Shown here: positions 9,252-14,758 of the stretch, in pieces
Layout: each line of letters opens with the position of its first letter
How positions within the stretch are numbered: position 1 is the stretch's first letter
DNA from: Methylophilaceae bacterium
GTDB lineage: Bacteria; Pseudomonadota; Gammaproteobacteria; Burkholderiales; Methylophilaceae
Reading direction: 5' to 3'
Length of the DNA: 14,758 nt
Assembly: GCA_017880825.1 (NCBI GenBank)
Contig: JADGRN010000018.1
Span: forward strand, 1 to 14,758
Position numbers and translations under genes: made by a program
Notes under the pieces: model-generated
Databases searched by the model: none
The model's input: only the letters and a program-made list of their open reading frames with translations
What the model was told of the DNA's origin: nothing

Positions 9252-10115
9252 ATGAGCCAGATTGTTTACCTCAATGGCCAGTTTTTACCAATCGAGCAGG
9301 CCTATGTGCCGGTGCTTGATCGTGGCTTTATGTTCGGTGATGGCGCATATGAGGTGATTCCGGTCTATTCGCGCCATGCATTCCGCCTGCGTGAGCACCT
9401 GCAACGCCTCGAAAATAGCCTGCAGGGCTTGCGCCTGACCAACCTCTACTCGCTGGCCGAATGGGAAAATCTGGTGCTTGCGCTGATCAAGCGCAACCAA
9501 GCAGAAGATCAATCGCTTTATCTACAGGTCACTCGCGGCGTGGCGCCACGAAACCATGCTTTCCCCAAGGGCGTTACGCCTACCGTATTCATGATGAGCA
9601 ATCCCTTGATCACGCCGTCCAAAGAACAGTGCGAAAACGGCGTCTCTGCGGTCAGTGCGGTGGATATCCGCTGGGATCGCTGCGACATCAAGGCGATAGC
9701 GCTGCTGCCCAACGTGCTGTTGCAGCAAATGGCGGTGGATGCGGGCTCGGTGGAAACCGTGTTATTCCGCGATGGCATCCTCACTGAAGGCGCCGCCAGC
9801 AACATTTTTGCCGTGGAAAAAGGCGTGATTCTGGCGCCGCCCAAAGACCATCACATGCTGCCCGGCATTACTTATGATCTGCTGCTGGAGCTGGCCGAGG
9901 CCAATGATATACCAGTCAATATCGGCTATTTTGATGAAGCCCGTATTCGGGCAGCCGATGAGTTGTGGATTAGCTCCTCAACCAAGGAAGTGCTGGCGAT
10001 CACCAGCTTGGATGGCAAGCCTATAGGAAATGCTAAGCCTGGTCCTATATTCCATAAAATGTACAAGCTATACCAGGACTACAAAAACCGCGTGATGCGC
10101 CAAGAGAATGACTGA
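9252..10115 (+). CDS. dat: D-amino-acid transaminase (D-Ala/D-Glu aminotransferase)
   Basis: This PLP fold-type IV enzyme transfers amino groups between D-amino acids and 2-oxo acids, for example D-Ala + 2-oxoglutarate to pyruvate + D-Glu. It has 287 residues. Compared from memory with Bacillus DAAT, the key residues align at a constant offset of 2. The catalytic lysine is K147 (RCDIKAIALLPN), the cofactor glutamate E179 (LTEGAASN), and the substrate-carboxylate trap Y33 (GDGAYEV), R100 and H102 (RGVAPRNHAFP). That trap separates D-transaminases from IlvE and PabC relatives and makes this call fairly specific. AAGG at 9241-9244 gives a ribosome site 7 nt before the ATG. It starts 9 nt after dacC and overlaps ybeD by 8 nt. 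E. coli has no dat at this point of the cluster. Confidence 0.93.
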   Translation: MSQIVYLNGQFLPIEQAYVPVLDRGFMFGDGAYEVIPVYSRHAFRLREHLQRLENSLQGLRLTNLYSLAEWENLVLALIKRNQAEDQSLYLQVTRGVAPRNHAFPKGVTPTVFMMSNPLITPSKEQCENGVSAVSAVDIRWDRCDIKAIALLPNVLLQQMAVDAGSVETVLFRDGILTEGAASNIFAVEKGVILAPPKDHHMLPGITYDLLLELAEANDIPVNIGYFDEARIRAADELWISSSTKEVLAITSLDGKPIGNAKPGPIFHKMYKLYQDYKNRVMRQEND

Positions 10116-10380
10116 TCAAGATAAACAAACGCTGATTGAATTCCCCTGCGATTTTCCCATCAAGGTTATGGGCGAGACACGCGACGATTTCGCTGAAACT
10201 ATCATTGCAGTAATTCGCGAGCAGTTGCCTGATTTTGCTGCCGGCGCGATAGAAATGCGCGCCAGTTCTGGCGGACACTTTATCAGCCTGACATGCACTG
10301 TGCACGTGACCTCCAAACCGCAGCTTGATGACATTTATCGCACGCTCACCTCGCACCCATTGGTAAAAGTAGTGCTGTAG
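10108..10380 (+). CDS. ybeD: YbeD-like DUF493 protein
   Basis: This is a small cytoplasmic protein (90 residues) of the DUF493/YbeD family, which has an ACT-like ferredoxin fold. The biochemical role is not established. The gene is conserved beside lipB in many proteobacteria, which has led to suggestions of a regulatory link to lipoate synthesis. Family features include [15 protein letters not shown] at the start, [13 protein letters not shown] in the middle and a closing HPLVKVVL. It overlaps dat by 8 nt and precedes lipB by 22 nt. Confidence 0.93.
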   Translation: MTDQDKQTLIEFPCDFPIKVMGETRDDFAETIIAVIREQLPDFAAGAIEMRASSGGHFISLTCTVHVTSKPQLDDIYRTLTSHPLVKVVL

Positions 10381-10402
10381 GCTTAATGCCATAAATCAAG
10401 TC

Positions 10403-11044
10403 ATGCAGCAAGCGCTCCACATCCGGCAACTCGGCCGCACCGATTACGAGACCACCTGGCACGCCATGCAGGCCTTCACCGCCGAGCGCACACAACATAC
10501 GCCGGACGAATTATGGCTGACAGAACATGATGCGGTTTATACCTTGGGTTTGAATCGCAAGGATGCACAGCCACCAGCCCGCAATGACATCCCGCTGATT
10601 CTGGTCGATAGGGGCGGCAAAATTACCTACCATGGGCCGGGGCAAGTGGTGATCTATCTGCTGATCGACCTCAAACGCAAAAGCTTGACCGTGCGCCAAC
10701 TGGTGAGCGCCATGGAACATGCCATCATTGCCCTGCTGCGCCAGCAGGGCATCACTTCCAGTGCCCGTGCCGATGCGCCCGGAGTTTATGTGGATGGTAA
10801 AAAAATTGCCTCACTTGGCCTGCGTCTGAAAAACAGCCGCTGCTATCACGGTTTGGCGCTGAATGCAGACATGGATTTGACGCCGTTTGACGCGATTGAC
10901 CCGTGCGGCTATCACGGCTTGCAAGTCACACAAATGCGTGACTTGGGCATTTTAACTGGCAGCGATGCCATTGCTTCCAGTCTGCTAGATAAGCTGGCCG
11001 ATAATTTACACTATACTGAGTGCGTTACTGAGACTAAAGCATGA
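10403..11044 (+). CDS. lipB: Octanoyl-[ACP]:protein N-octanoyltransferase LipB
   Basis: LipB transfers octanoate from octanoyl-ACP to lipoyl-domain lysines, via a thioester on the enzyme. This is the first step of endogenous lipoate synthesis. It has 213 residues, the usual length. The [12 protein letters not shown] motif (70-81) and the pair K134 (DGKKIASLG) and C168 (IDPCGYHGL), equivalent to the E. coli catalytic Lys135 and Cys169, are intact. The start is the first ATG, giving [15 protein letters not shown] as expected. The last codon and stop share ATGA with the start of lipA, so the two steps of the pathway should be translated together. Confidence 0.97.
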   Translation: MQQALHIRQLGRTDYETTWHAMQAFTAERTQHTPDELWLTEHDAVYTLGLNRKDAQPPARNDIPLILVDRGGKITYHGPGQVVIYLLIDLKRKSLTVRQLVSAMEHAIIALLRQQGITSSARADAPGVYVDGKKIASLGLRLKNSRCYHGLALNADMDLTPFDAIDPCGYHGLQVTQMRDLGILTGSDAIASSLLDKLADNLHYTECVTETKA

Positions 11045-11988
11045 GCGAAACAGCGATTCGTAAACAAGCAGGCCACAAGCAAACCGGCGCCGCCAAAACC
11101 TCCCGCATCCCGATCAAGATCGTGCCGCAGCCCGCTATGCGCAAGCCCGAGTGGATACGCATGAAAGTACCGGACTCCGCGCGCTTCCAAGAGATCAAAC
11201 AAATCCTGCGCGACAATCATTTGCACACGGTGTGCGAAGAAGCTTCCTGCCCCAATATCGGCGAGTGCTTCAGCGGTGGCACTGCCACCTTCATGATACT
11301 GGGCGACATCTGCACGCGGCGCTGCCCGTTCTGCGATGTCGCACACGGCAAGCCACTGGCGCCCGATACACTGGAGCCAGAGAACCTGGCGCGCACCATC
11401 GCCGCGATGCACTTGAAGTACGTGGTCATCACCTCTGTCGACCGCGATGATTTACATGATGGTGGGGCGCAGCATTTTGTTGATTGCATACAAGCCGTGC
11501 GCAGCCATTCGCCGCAAATCAGGATAGAAATTCTGGTACCGGACTTCCGTGGCCGTTTAGACCGTGCGCTGGAAATTCTTACATTGGCACCACCGGACGT
11601 GATGAACCACAATCTGGAAACTGTGCCGCGCCTTTACAAGCAGGCTCGCCCCGGTGCGGATTACCAGAATTCATTGGCGCTGCTCAAGGCCTTTCGCCAA
11701 CGTCATCCACAGGTGCCAACCAAATCCGGCCTGATGCTGGGCTTGGGTGAAACCGACGATGAGATTCTGCAAGTCATGCAAGACCTGCGAGTCCACGGCG
11801 TCGCCATGCTCACCCTTGGGCAGTATCTGCAACCCAGCGCTCATCACTTGCCCGTGCTGCGCTTCGTAACCCCGGAACGCTTTGTGCAGTTTGAAGATGA
11901 AGCGCTGGCCATGGGCTTCACCCATGCTGCTTGCGGCCCCATGGTACGCAGCAGCTATCACGCCGACCAGCAAGCGGGGATGACATAA
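11041..11988 (+). CDS. lipA: Lipoyl synthase LipA (radical SAM)
   Basis: LipA inserts two sulfurs into protein-bound octanoyl groups to form lipoyl cofactors, using SAM and a sacrificial auxiliary [4Fe-4S] cluster. It has 315 residues. The auxiliary-cluster cysteines are C65, C70 and C76 ([12 protein letters not shown]). The radical-SAM cysteines are C91, C95 and C98 (CTRRCPFC). The auxiliary cluster's serine ligand is in RSSYHAD near the C-terminus, probably S305. The N-terminal tail of about 30 residues is basic and low in complexity. It overlaps lipB by 4 nt (ATGA) and its TAA stop shares one base with the ATG of the following HIT gene (TAATG). Confidence 0.98.
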   Translation: MSETAIRKQAGHKQTGAAKTSRIPIKIVPQPAMRKPEWIRMKVPDSARFQEIKQILRDNHLHTVCEEASCPNIGECFSGGTATFMILGDICTRRCPFCDVAHGKPLAPDTLEPENLARTIAAMHLKYVVITSVDRDDLHDGGAQHFVDCIQAVRSHSPQIRIEILVPDFRGRLDRALEILTLAPPDVMNHNLETVPRLYKQARPGADYQNSLALLKAFRQRHPQVPTKSGLMLGLGETDDEILQVMQDLRVHGVAMLTLGQYLQPSAHHLPVLRFVTPERFVQFEDEALAMGFTHAACGPMVRSSYHADQQAGMT

Positions 11989-12401
11989 TGGCCGCATGCG
12001 AACTATGCGCCACGCCGGGCGGCGAGTTGATATGGCAGGATGAATTCTGCCGCGTAGTGCGTTTGGATGATGTCGATTACCCGGGCTTTTGCCGCGTGAT
12101 TCTGAACCGACACACCAAGGAAATGAGCGACCTTGAAGCTCACGAGCGCGAGCGGCTTATGGAGGTGGTATTTGCCGTGGAGCAAGCCGTGCGCGACGTC
12201 ATGCAGCCAGACAAAATCAACCTCGCCAGCTTGGGCAACGTCACCCCGCACCTACACTGGCACGTCATTCCGCGCTACAGGAGCGACCGCCATTTCCCCA
12301 ATCCGATCTGGGGGCAAAGCACCCATGAGACTGCTCCGAATCAACTGGACAATCCAACAGCAACAAGGTTGAAAGCCAGGATTCAGCAATTACTTGGCTA
12401 A
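11988..12401 (+). CDS. HIT-family nucleotide hydrolase/transferase
   Basis: This 137-residue cytoplasmic protein belongs to the histidine-triad superfamily, whose members hydrolyse or transfer nucleoside monophosphates (AMP-lysine, aminoacyl- or acyl-adenylates, dinucleotides). The triad is H88-L-H90-W-H92 in TPHLHWHVIPRY, and H90 should be the nucleophile. C4 and C7 (CELC) with H42 and H88 could form the structural zinc site known in some HIT proteins. I chose the ATG at 11988 because it gives the Cys pair at the N-terminus and forms a TAATG junction with lipA. An earlier in-frame ATG at 11931 would overlap lipA by 58 nt. Its substrate cannot be told from sequence. Tight coupling to lipA suggests co-expression with lipoate synthesis. 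Confidence 0.9.
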   Translation: MAACELCATPGGELIWQDEFCRVVRLDDVDYPGFCRVILNRHTKEMSDLEAHERERLMEVVFAVEQAVRDVMQPDKINLASLGNVTPHLHWHVIPRYRSDRHFPNPIWGQSTHETAPNQLDNPTATRLKARIQQLLG

Positions 12402-12406
12402 CTGGT

Positions 12407-12427
12407 GTGTATTGCAGGGCAATGCAC
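12407..12427 (+). repeat. Hairpin just after the HIT gene, possible operon end
   Basis: GTGTATTGC (12407-12415) pairs with GCAATGCAC (12419-12427) over nine positions, one a G-U wobble, around a 3-nt loop. It begins 6 nt after the HIT stop codon. There is no downstream T-run, so a classical intrinsic terminator is not supported. It could be a 3'-end protecting hairpin for the long wall/lipoate transcript. Confidence 0.4.
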
Positions 12428-12502
12428 TCAAATGGGGTAGAAGAATTATTTACCGCTTGATTTGATAGGCATTAAACTACCTGCCATGGATTTATCAACC
12501 AA

Positions 12503-12535
12503 ACCCCAATTAAAGACTTACTCTTTTATTGGGGT
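12503..12535 (+). repeat. Compound inverted repeat (8 bp + T/T mismatch + 5 bp)
   Basis: ACCCCAAT (12503-12510) pairs with ATTGGGGT (12528-12535). After a single T/T mismatch, AAAGA (12512-12516) pairs with TCTTT (12522-12526) around the 5-nt loop CTTAC. The result is a 33-nt near-palindrome with 13 base pairs. No T-run follows (CTACTTTAACG comes next). It sits directly upstream of the accessory ORF fragment. It could be a bidirectional transcription barrier, a protein-binding palindrome, or the folded end of a former mobile element. Confidence 0.6.
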
Positions 12536-12567
12536 CTACTTTAACGTTAGTGCTTAGAGAGCACCCA

Positions 12568-12759
12568 ATGGAAGAACACGAACTCGAGACCGTAGTCAGC
12601 AACTTCTTAGTCGCGGAGAAGTCGTATCCTGCTTCAGAAATTCAACGTGAGATCGCGCTCGGGGCCAGTAGCGACAGCAACGCTCAGAGAGCAGATATTG
12701 CGATACTCGACTCTCGTAGCAACGAAATACTTACCTTGTATCTTTGGCTTCGTTGTTAA
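12568..12759 (+). pseudogene. Truncated ORF resembling the N-terminus of a type I restriction HsdR-like (HSDR_N) protein
   Basis: The ORF encodes 63 residues from the ATG at 12568 (weak ribosome site AGAGA at 12556-12560); in-frame TTG 12529 and GTG 12550 are alternatives. The pattern is a helical N-terminus (ELETVVSNFLVAEKSYPASE), then RADIAILDSRSNEIL. It resembles the opening of HSDR_N-type PD-(D/E)xK nuclease domains, where an R-x-D-hydrophobic strand is followed about 12-15 residues later by ExK. Here D43 is present, but the reading ends in LYLWLRC before any ExK, so the catalytic core would be missing. I read it as a leftover 5' piece of an accessory gene. The family assignment is from pattern memory only; a functionless chance ORF is the alternative. 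Confidence 0.4.
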
Positions 12760-12779
12760 GCCCAACATTTAACGCGATA

Positions 12780-13100
12780 CTAAGCTAGCAGCCGTTCAAC
12801 AACCTTACCCTGCAACAGATGTGATTCAATAATCTCATCAATATCTTCGTTATCCACATAGCGATACCAGATCGCCTCCGGATAAACCACCAGCAGCGGG
12901 CCTTCGGAACAGCGGTCAAAGCAGCCGGCGCGATTGATGCGCACCTTGTCTTTGCCATTAAGCTTGAGCGCTTTGACGCGTGACTTCATATAGTCGAATG
13001 CTGCATCTGCGCCATAATTCGTGCAGCACTCGGCCCCATCTTCACGCACATTGAGGCAGAAGAACACGTGATGCCGATAATAATTACTTGGTTGACTCAT
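12780..13100 (-). CDS. Thioredoxin-like [2Fe-2S] ferredoxin
   Basis: This small cytoplasmic electron carrier (106 residues) is of the thioredoxin-fold [2Fe-2S] ferredoxin family (Shethna/Aquifex Fd4-like, related to the NuoE cluster domain). Likely cluster ligands are C15 (HHVFFCLN), C25 or C26 in the ECC pair, and C60 and C64 in AGCFDRCSEGPLLVVYPE, a highly characteristic motif. The adjacent cysteine pair leaves the second ligand ambiguous. The partner is unknown. It follows the TonB-like gene with a 6-nt gap and is the last gene of the mpl-tonB-fdx run. No terminator with a T-run is seen behind it. Confidence 0.92.
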   Translation of the reverse strand: MSQPSNYYRHHVFFCLNVREDGAECCTNYGADAAFDYMKSRVKALKLNGKDKVRINRAGCFDRCSEGPLLVVYPEAIWYRYVDNEDIDEIIESHLLQGKVVERLLA

Positions 13101-13106
13101 GATCTG

Positions 13107-14060
13107 CTAATCGCCGCTGGCCAGGCTGTCCTCTTTGGTAAATGTCCAGGTACGGGTGATGCTTAGGATGTCGGTATCCTTGCGGATATCCTCCGGAAAT
13201 ACCGCATACGGCCCAGCCAGTTCAGCAATACGGCGCGCGGCGTCATCCAAAACCGTGTAGCCAGAACTTTTATTGATCTCGACTTTCTCTATTGACCCAT
13301 CAGCATTGATAGATACTGTCATGCGCAGCTGCCCGTATAATTTTTGTACCTTGGCTGCTTCCGGATAGTTCAGGTTACCAATACGTTCCACCTTTTGGCG
13401 CCACGCCTCGACATAGGCTGCAAAGCGGTATTCCTGCGTACGCGCACCGATAAATCTACGTTTTGGGCGTTTCTGATATTCGTCCTGCTGCCTGGCAATC
13501 TGCGCTTCAAGCCGTGCGATATCCAGGCTATTGGCCGCCAGTTCCTGCCCGCTAGGGGTTCTAGCGGCGGATTCCTGCTGGCCATTATCCGGCTGTGGCG
13601 TAGCGGCCTGCTGAATTGGCCGGGTTTCAACTTTTTTCTTGGCTTTGACTTGCGTCATCAACTCCTGTGCCGCTTTTTCCTGCTCCGCTATACGTTGTTG
13701 CTTGCGCTCCGCTTCAGCCTGCAATCGCTTGGCCTTAGCACTTTGTTTGGCTACCGCTGATTTTACTATCACCTCTGCAGTTTTATTTTTAGGTGTCGGC
13801 AATGGCGTTTTCATCTGGCGTTTGGCCTCGGTATTGCCGCCGCGATCCAGATTAGCCTGCGCCAGCGCATCCGCCTTGCTCGGCGCGGTTTCAGTTTTGG
13901 CGTTTACCAAAACAATTTCCATAACGGACATCTGATCTTTGAGAAACCTCAAATCAGGCGGCCTGAAATTTACTGCGGTAATCACCAACGCATGTAATAA
14001 CGCCGAAAGCCCCAGTGTAATAGTGAGAGGATCGAGATTTTTGAGGTAAACCGTATTCAA
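13107..14060 (-). CDS. TonB/TolA-like energy-transducing protein
   Basis: This 317-residue periplasm-spanning protein is anchored by one N-terminal membrane helix (about 13-31). The helix carries S19-x-x-x-H23 (SALLH), the spacing TonB uses to engage ExbB/ExbD. The middle (about 55-200) is rich in Lys, Ala, Gln and Glu, including a helical stretch near 100-142. That resembles the TolA stalk more than the Pro-rich TonB spacer. The C-terminal domain (about 208-310) has YVEAWRQKVERIGNLNYPEA, then LRMTVSINADGSIEKVEI, then DDAARRIAELAGPYAVFPED, which fits the TonB C-terminal family. The start is TTG: an in-frame stop lies just four codons upstream, and later ATGs would delete the anchor. The TTGA overlaps the mpl stop, with AGG 8 nt upstream. 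No exbBD or tolQR is in the window, so the energising partner is unknown. Confidence 0.88.
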   Translation of the reverse strand: MNTVYLKNLDPLTITLGLSALLHALVITAVNFRPPDLRFLKDQMSVMEIVLVNAKTETAPSKADALAQANLDRGGNTEAKRQMKTPLPTPKNKTAEVIVKSAVAKQSAKAKRLQAEAERKQQRIAEQEKAAQELMTQVKAKKKVETRPIQQAATPQPDNGQQESAARTPSGQELAANSLDIARLEAQIARQQDEYQKRPKRRFIGARTQEYRFAAYVEAWRQKVERIGNLNYPEAAKVQKLYGQLRMTVSINADGSIEKVEINKSSGYTVLDDAARRIAELAGPYAVFPEDIRKDTDILSITRTWTFTKEDSLASGD

Positions 14061-14758
14061 ACGCTTAACCTATCCAGTAGTTTCGAGTGTATCCCACCAA
14101 AACCGCCGTTACTCATGACCAATATATGATCTCCGGATTTGGCCTCCTGGGCGAGCGCTTCTACCAGTTGCGCCAGATCATCATATACCTCGGCTTTGCC
14201 CTTGATGGGAGCCAACGCTTCCCTAGCGTCCCAGCCCAGGTTTGCGCCGTAACAGAACACCTTGTCGGCCTCTACTAAACTGGCAGGCAGGGCCTCCTTC
14301 ATCACACCCAACTTCATGGTGTTGGAACGCGGTTCCAGCACGGCAATAATTTTTGCGTCGCCCACTTTGGCACGCAGTCCGGCAACCGTAGTCGCAATCG
14401 CTGTTGGATGGTGGGCAAAATCATCATAAACGGTAATACCCTTAACTATCCCCCGTACTTCCATGCGGCGTTTGACGTTCTTGAATTCGCCCAGTGCAGC
14501 AATACCAACATCAACCGCTACGCCAACGTGGCGCGCCGCTGCCAACGCCGCAAGCGCATTCATGCGATTATGTTCGCCCAGCAATTCCCATTGCACGCGG
14601 CCTTGTGATTGGCCGTTGAATGTCACGCTGAAGCTGCCATCAGTGGCTGCATCACTGGCCTGCCAATCATCTTTGCCGCCAAAAAACTCTACTGGCGTCC
14701 AGCAGCCGCGCTGGATGACGCGCTGCAGACTGTCTTCCTTACCATTCGCGATCACCAG
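14057..14758 (-). CDS. mpl: UDP-MurNAc-L-Ala-D-Glu:meso-DAP ligase Mpl (partial, 5' end outside window)
   Basis: Mpl is the murein-recycling ligase. It joins the tripeptide L-Ala-D-Glu-mDAP, recovered from wall turnover, to UDP-MurNAc in the cytoplasm. The visible 233 C-terminal residues run to the window edge in frame; a full protein is about 450 residues, so the ATP-binding N-terminal half is missing. Mur-ligase features seen are GEHNRMNALAALAAARHVG (helix after the central domain), FKNVKRRMEVRG, the diagnostic VYDDFAHHPTAI, LEPRSNTMKLGVM and the C-terminal VMSNGGFGGIHSKLL. The pattern fits Mpl better than MurC. It is upstream in transcription of the TonB-like gene and overlaps it by 3 nt (stop within TTGA). 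Confidence 0.95.
   Translation of the reverse strand: MVIANGKEDSLQRVIQRGCWTPVEFFGGKDDWQASDAATDGSFSVTFNGQSQGRVQWELLGEHNRMNALAALAAARHVGVAVDVGIAALGEFKNVKRRMEVRGIVKGITVYDDFAHHPTAIATTVAGLRAKVGDAKIIAVLEPRSNTMKLGVMKEALPASLVEADKVFCYGANLGWDAREALAPIKGKAEVYDDLAQLVEALAQEAKSGDHILVMSNGGFGGIHSKLLDRLSV

Larger units (their letters stand above)
12402..12779. other. 378-nt convergent intergenic island with no core gene
   Basis: This gap lies between the plus-strand wall/lipoate cluster and the minus-strand ferredoxin gene. It holds two hairpins (12407-12427 and 12503-12535), a short ORF resembling the beginning of a restriction-type endonuclease gene (12568-12759), and a 7-bp direct repeat TTTAACG at 12540-12546 and 12768-12774 that brackets the ORF. 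Spacing between genes elsewhere in the window is below about 125 nt, so this gap stands out. No transposase, integrase or tRNA is visible. Confidence 0.6.

Noticed and set aside
10971..11017. TTGCTT ... TATACT at the end of lipB as a lipA promoter
   Set aside because: The spacing between TTGCTT and either GATAAT (23 nt) or TATACT (35 nt) is wrong, and lipA is translationally coupled to lipB.
11931..11987. Earlier ATG for the HIT gene
   Set aside because: It would add 19 residues that are lipA sequence in another frame. The TAATG junction and the N-terminal CELC support 11988.
12755..12773. GTTAA/TTAAC inverted repeat as a ferredoxin terminator
   Set aside because: The stem is only 5 bp, with no G/C-rich core and no T-run on the minus strand.

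Overview
The window looks like core chromosome of a betaproteobacterium, plausibly of the Nitrosomonadales/Gallionellaceae type. This rests on remembered gene order (gatC divergent from mreBCD-mrdA-rodA-rlpA-dacC, then a D-amino-acid transaminase gene and ybeD-lipB-lipA) and protein style, not on a search. Coding density is high, and most neighbouring genes overlap by 1 to 20 bases or are separated by no more than about 20.

Layout. (1) 1-1390, minus strand: gatC and the first 364 codons of gatA, encoding the C and A subunits of the tRNA-dependent amidotransferase. gatA runs off the left edge. (2) 1391-1514: divergent intergenic region with a perfect TATAAT on the minus strand. (3) 1515-12401, plus strand: a run of twelve genes, mreB, mreC, mreD, mrdA (PBP2), rodA, rlpA, dacC-type carboxypeptidase, dat, ybeD, lipB, lipA and a HIT-family gene. 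(4) 12402-12779: the only sizeable non-core stretch. It holds two hairpins and a short ORF that looks like the 5' remnant of an accessory gene. (5) 12780-14758, minus strand: mpl (partial, running off the right edge), a TonB-like gene and a thioredoxin-fold [2Fe-2S] ferredoxin gene, in that transcription order.

How the genes work together. MreB filaments, MreC and MreD position the RodA glycosyltransferase and the PBP2 transpeptidase to build the lateral wall. RlpA trims glycan strands stripped of peptides. DacC removes the terminal D-Ala from pentapeptides. Dat can interconvert D-Ala and D-Glu with their 2-oxo acids, so it may handle the D-Ala released by DacC or supply D-amino acids for wall precursors. 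Mpl, in the minus-strand group, recycles the murein tripeptide. The lipoate genes (lipB, lipA, with ybeD) follow the wall genes, as they follow dacA in E. coli. Here, unlike in E. coli, mreBCD are joined directly to that cluster and dat is inserted.

I see no complete new defence, mobile or biosynthetic system. The places most worth a second look are the 12402-12779 island (compound hairpin, truncated endonuclease-like ORF, integron-like edges), the perfect inverted repeat between mreB and mreC, and the HIT gene coupled to lipA. No rRNA, tRNA, CRISPR array or insertion sequence was recognised.
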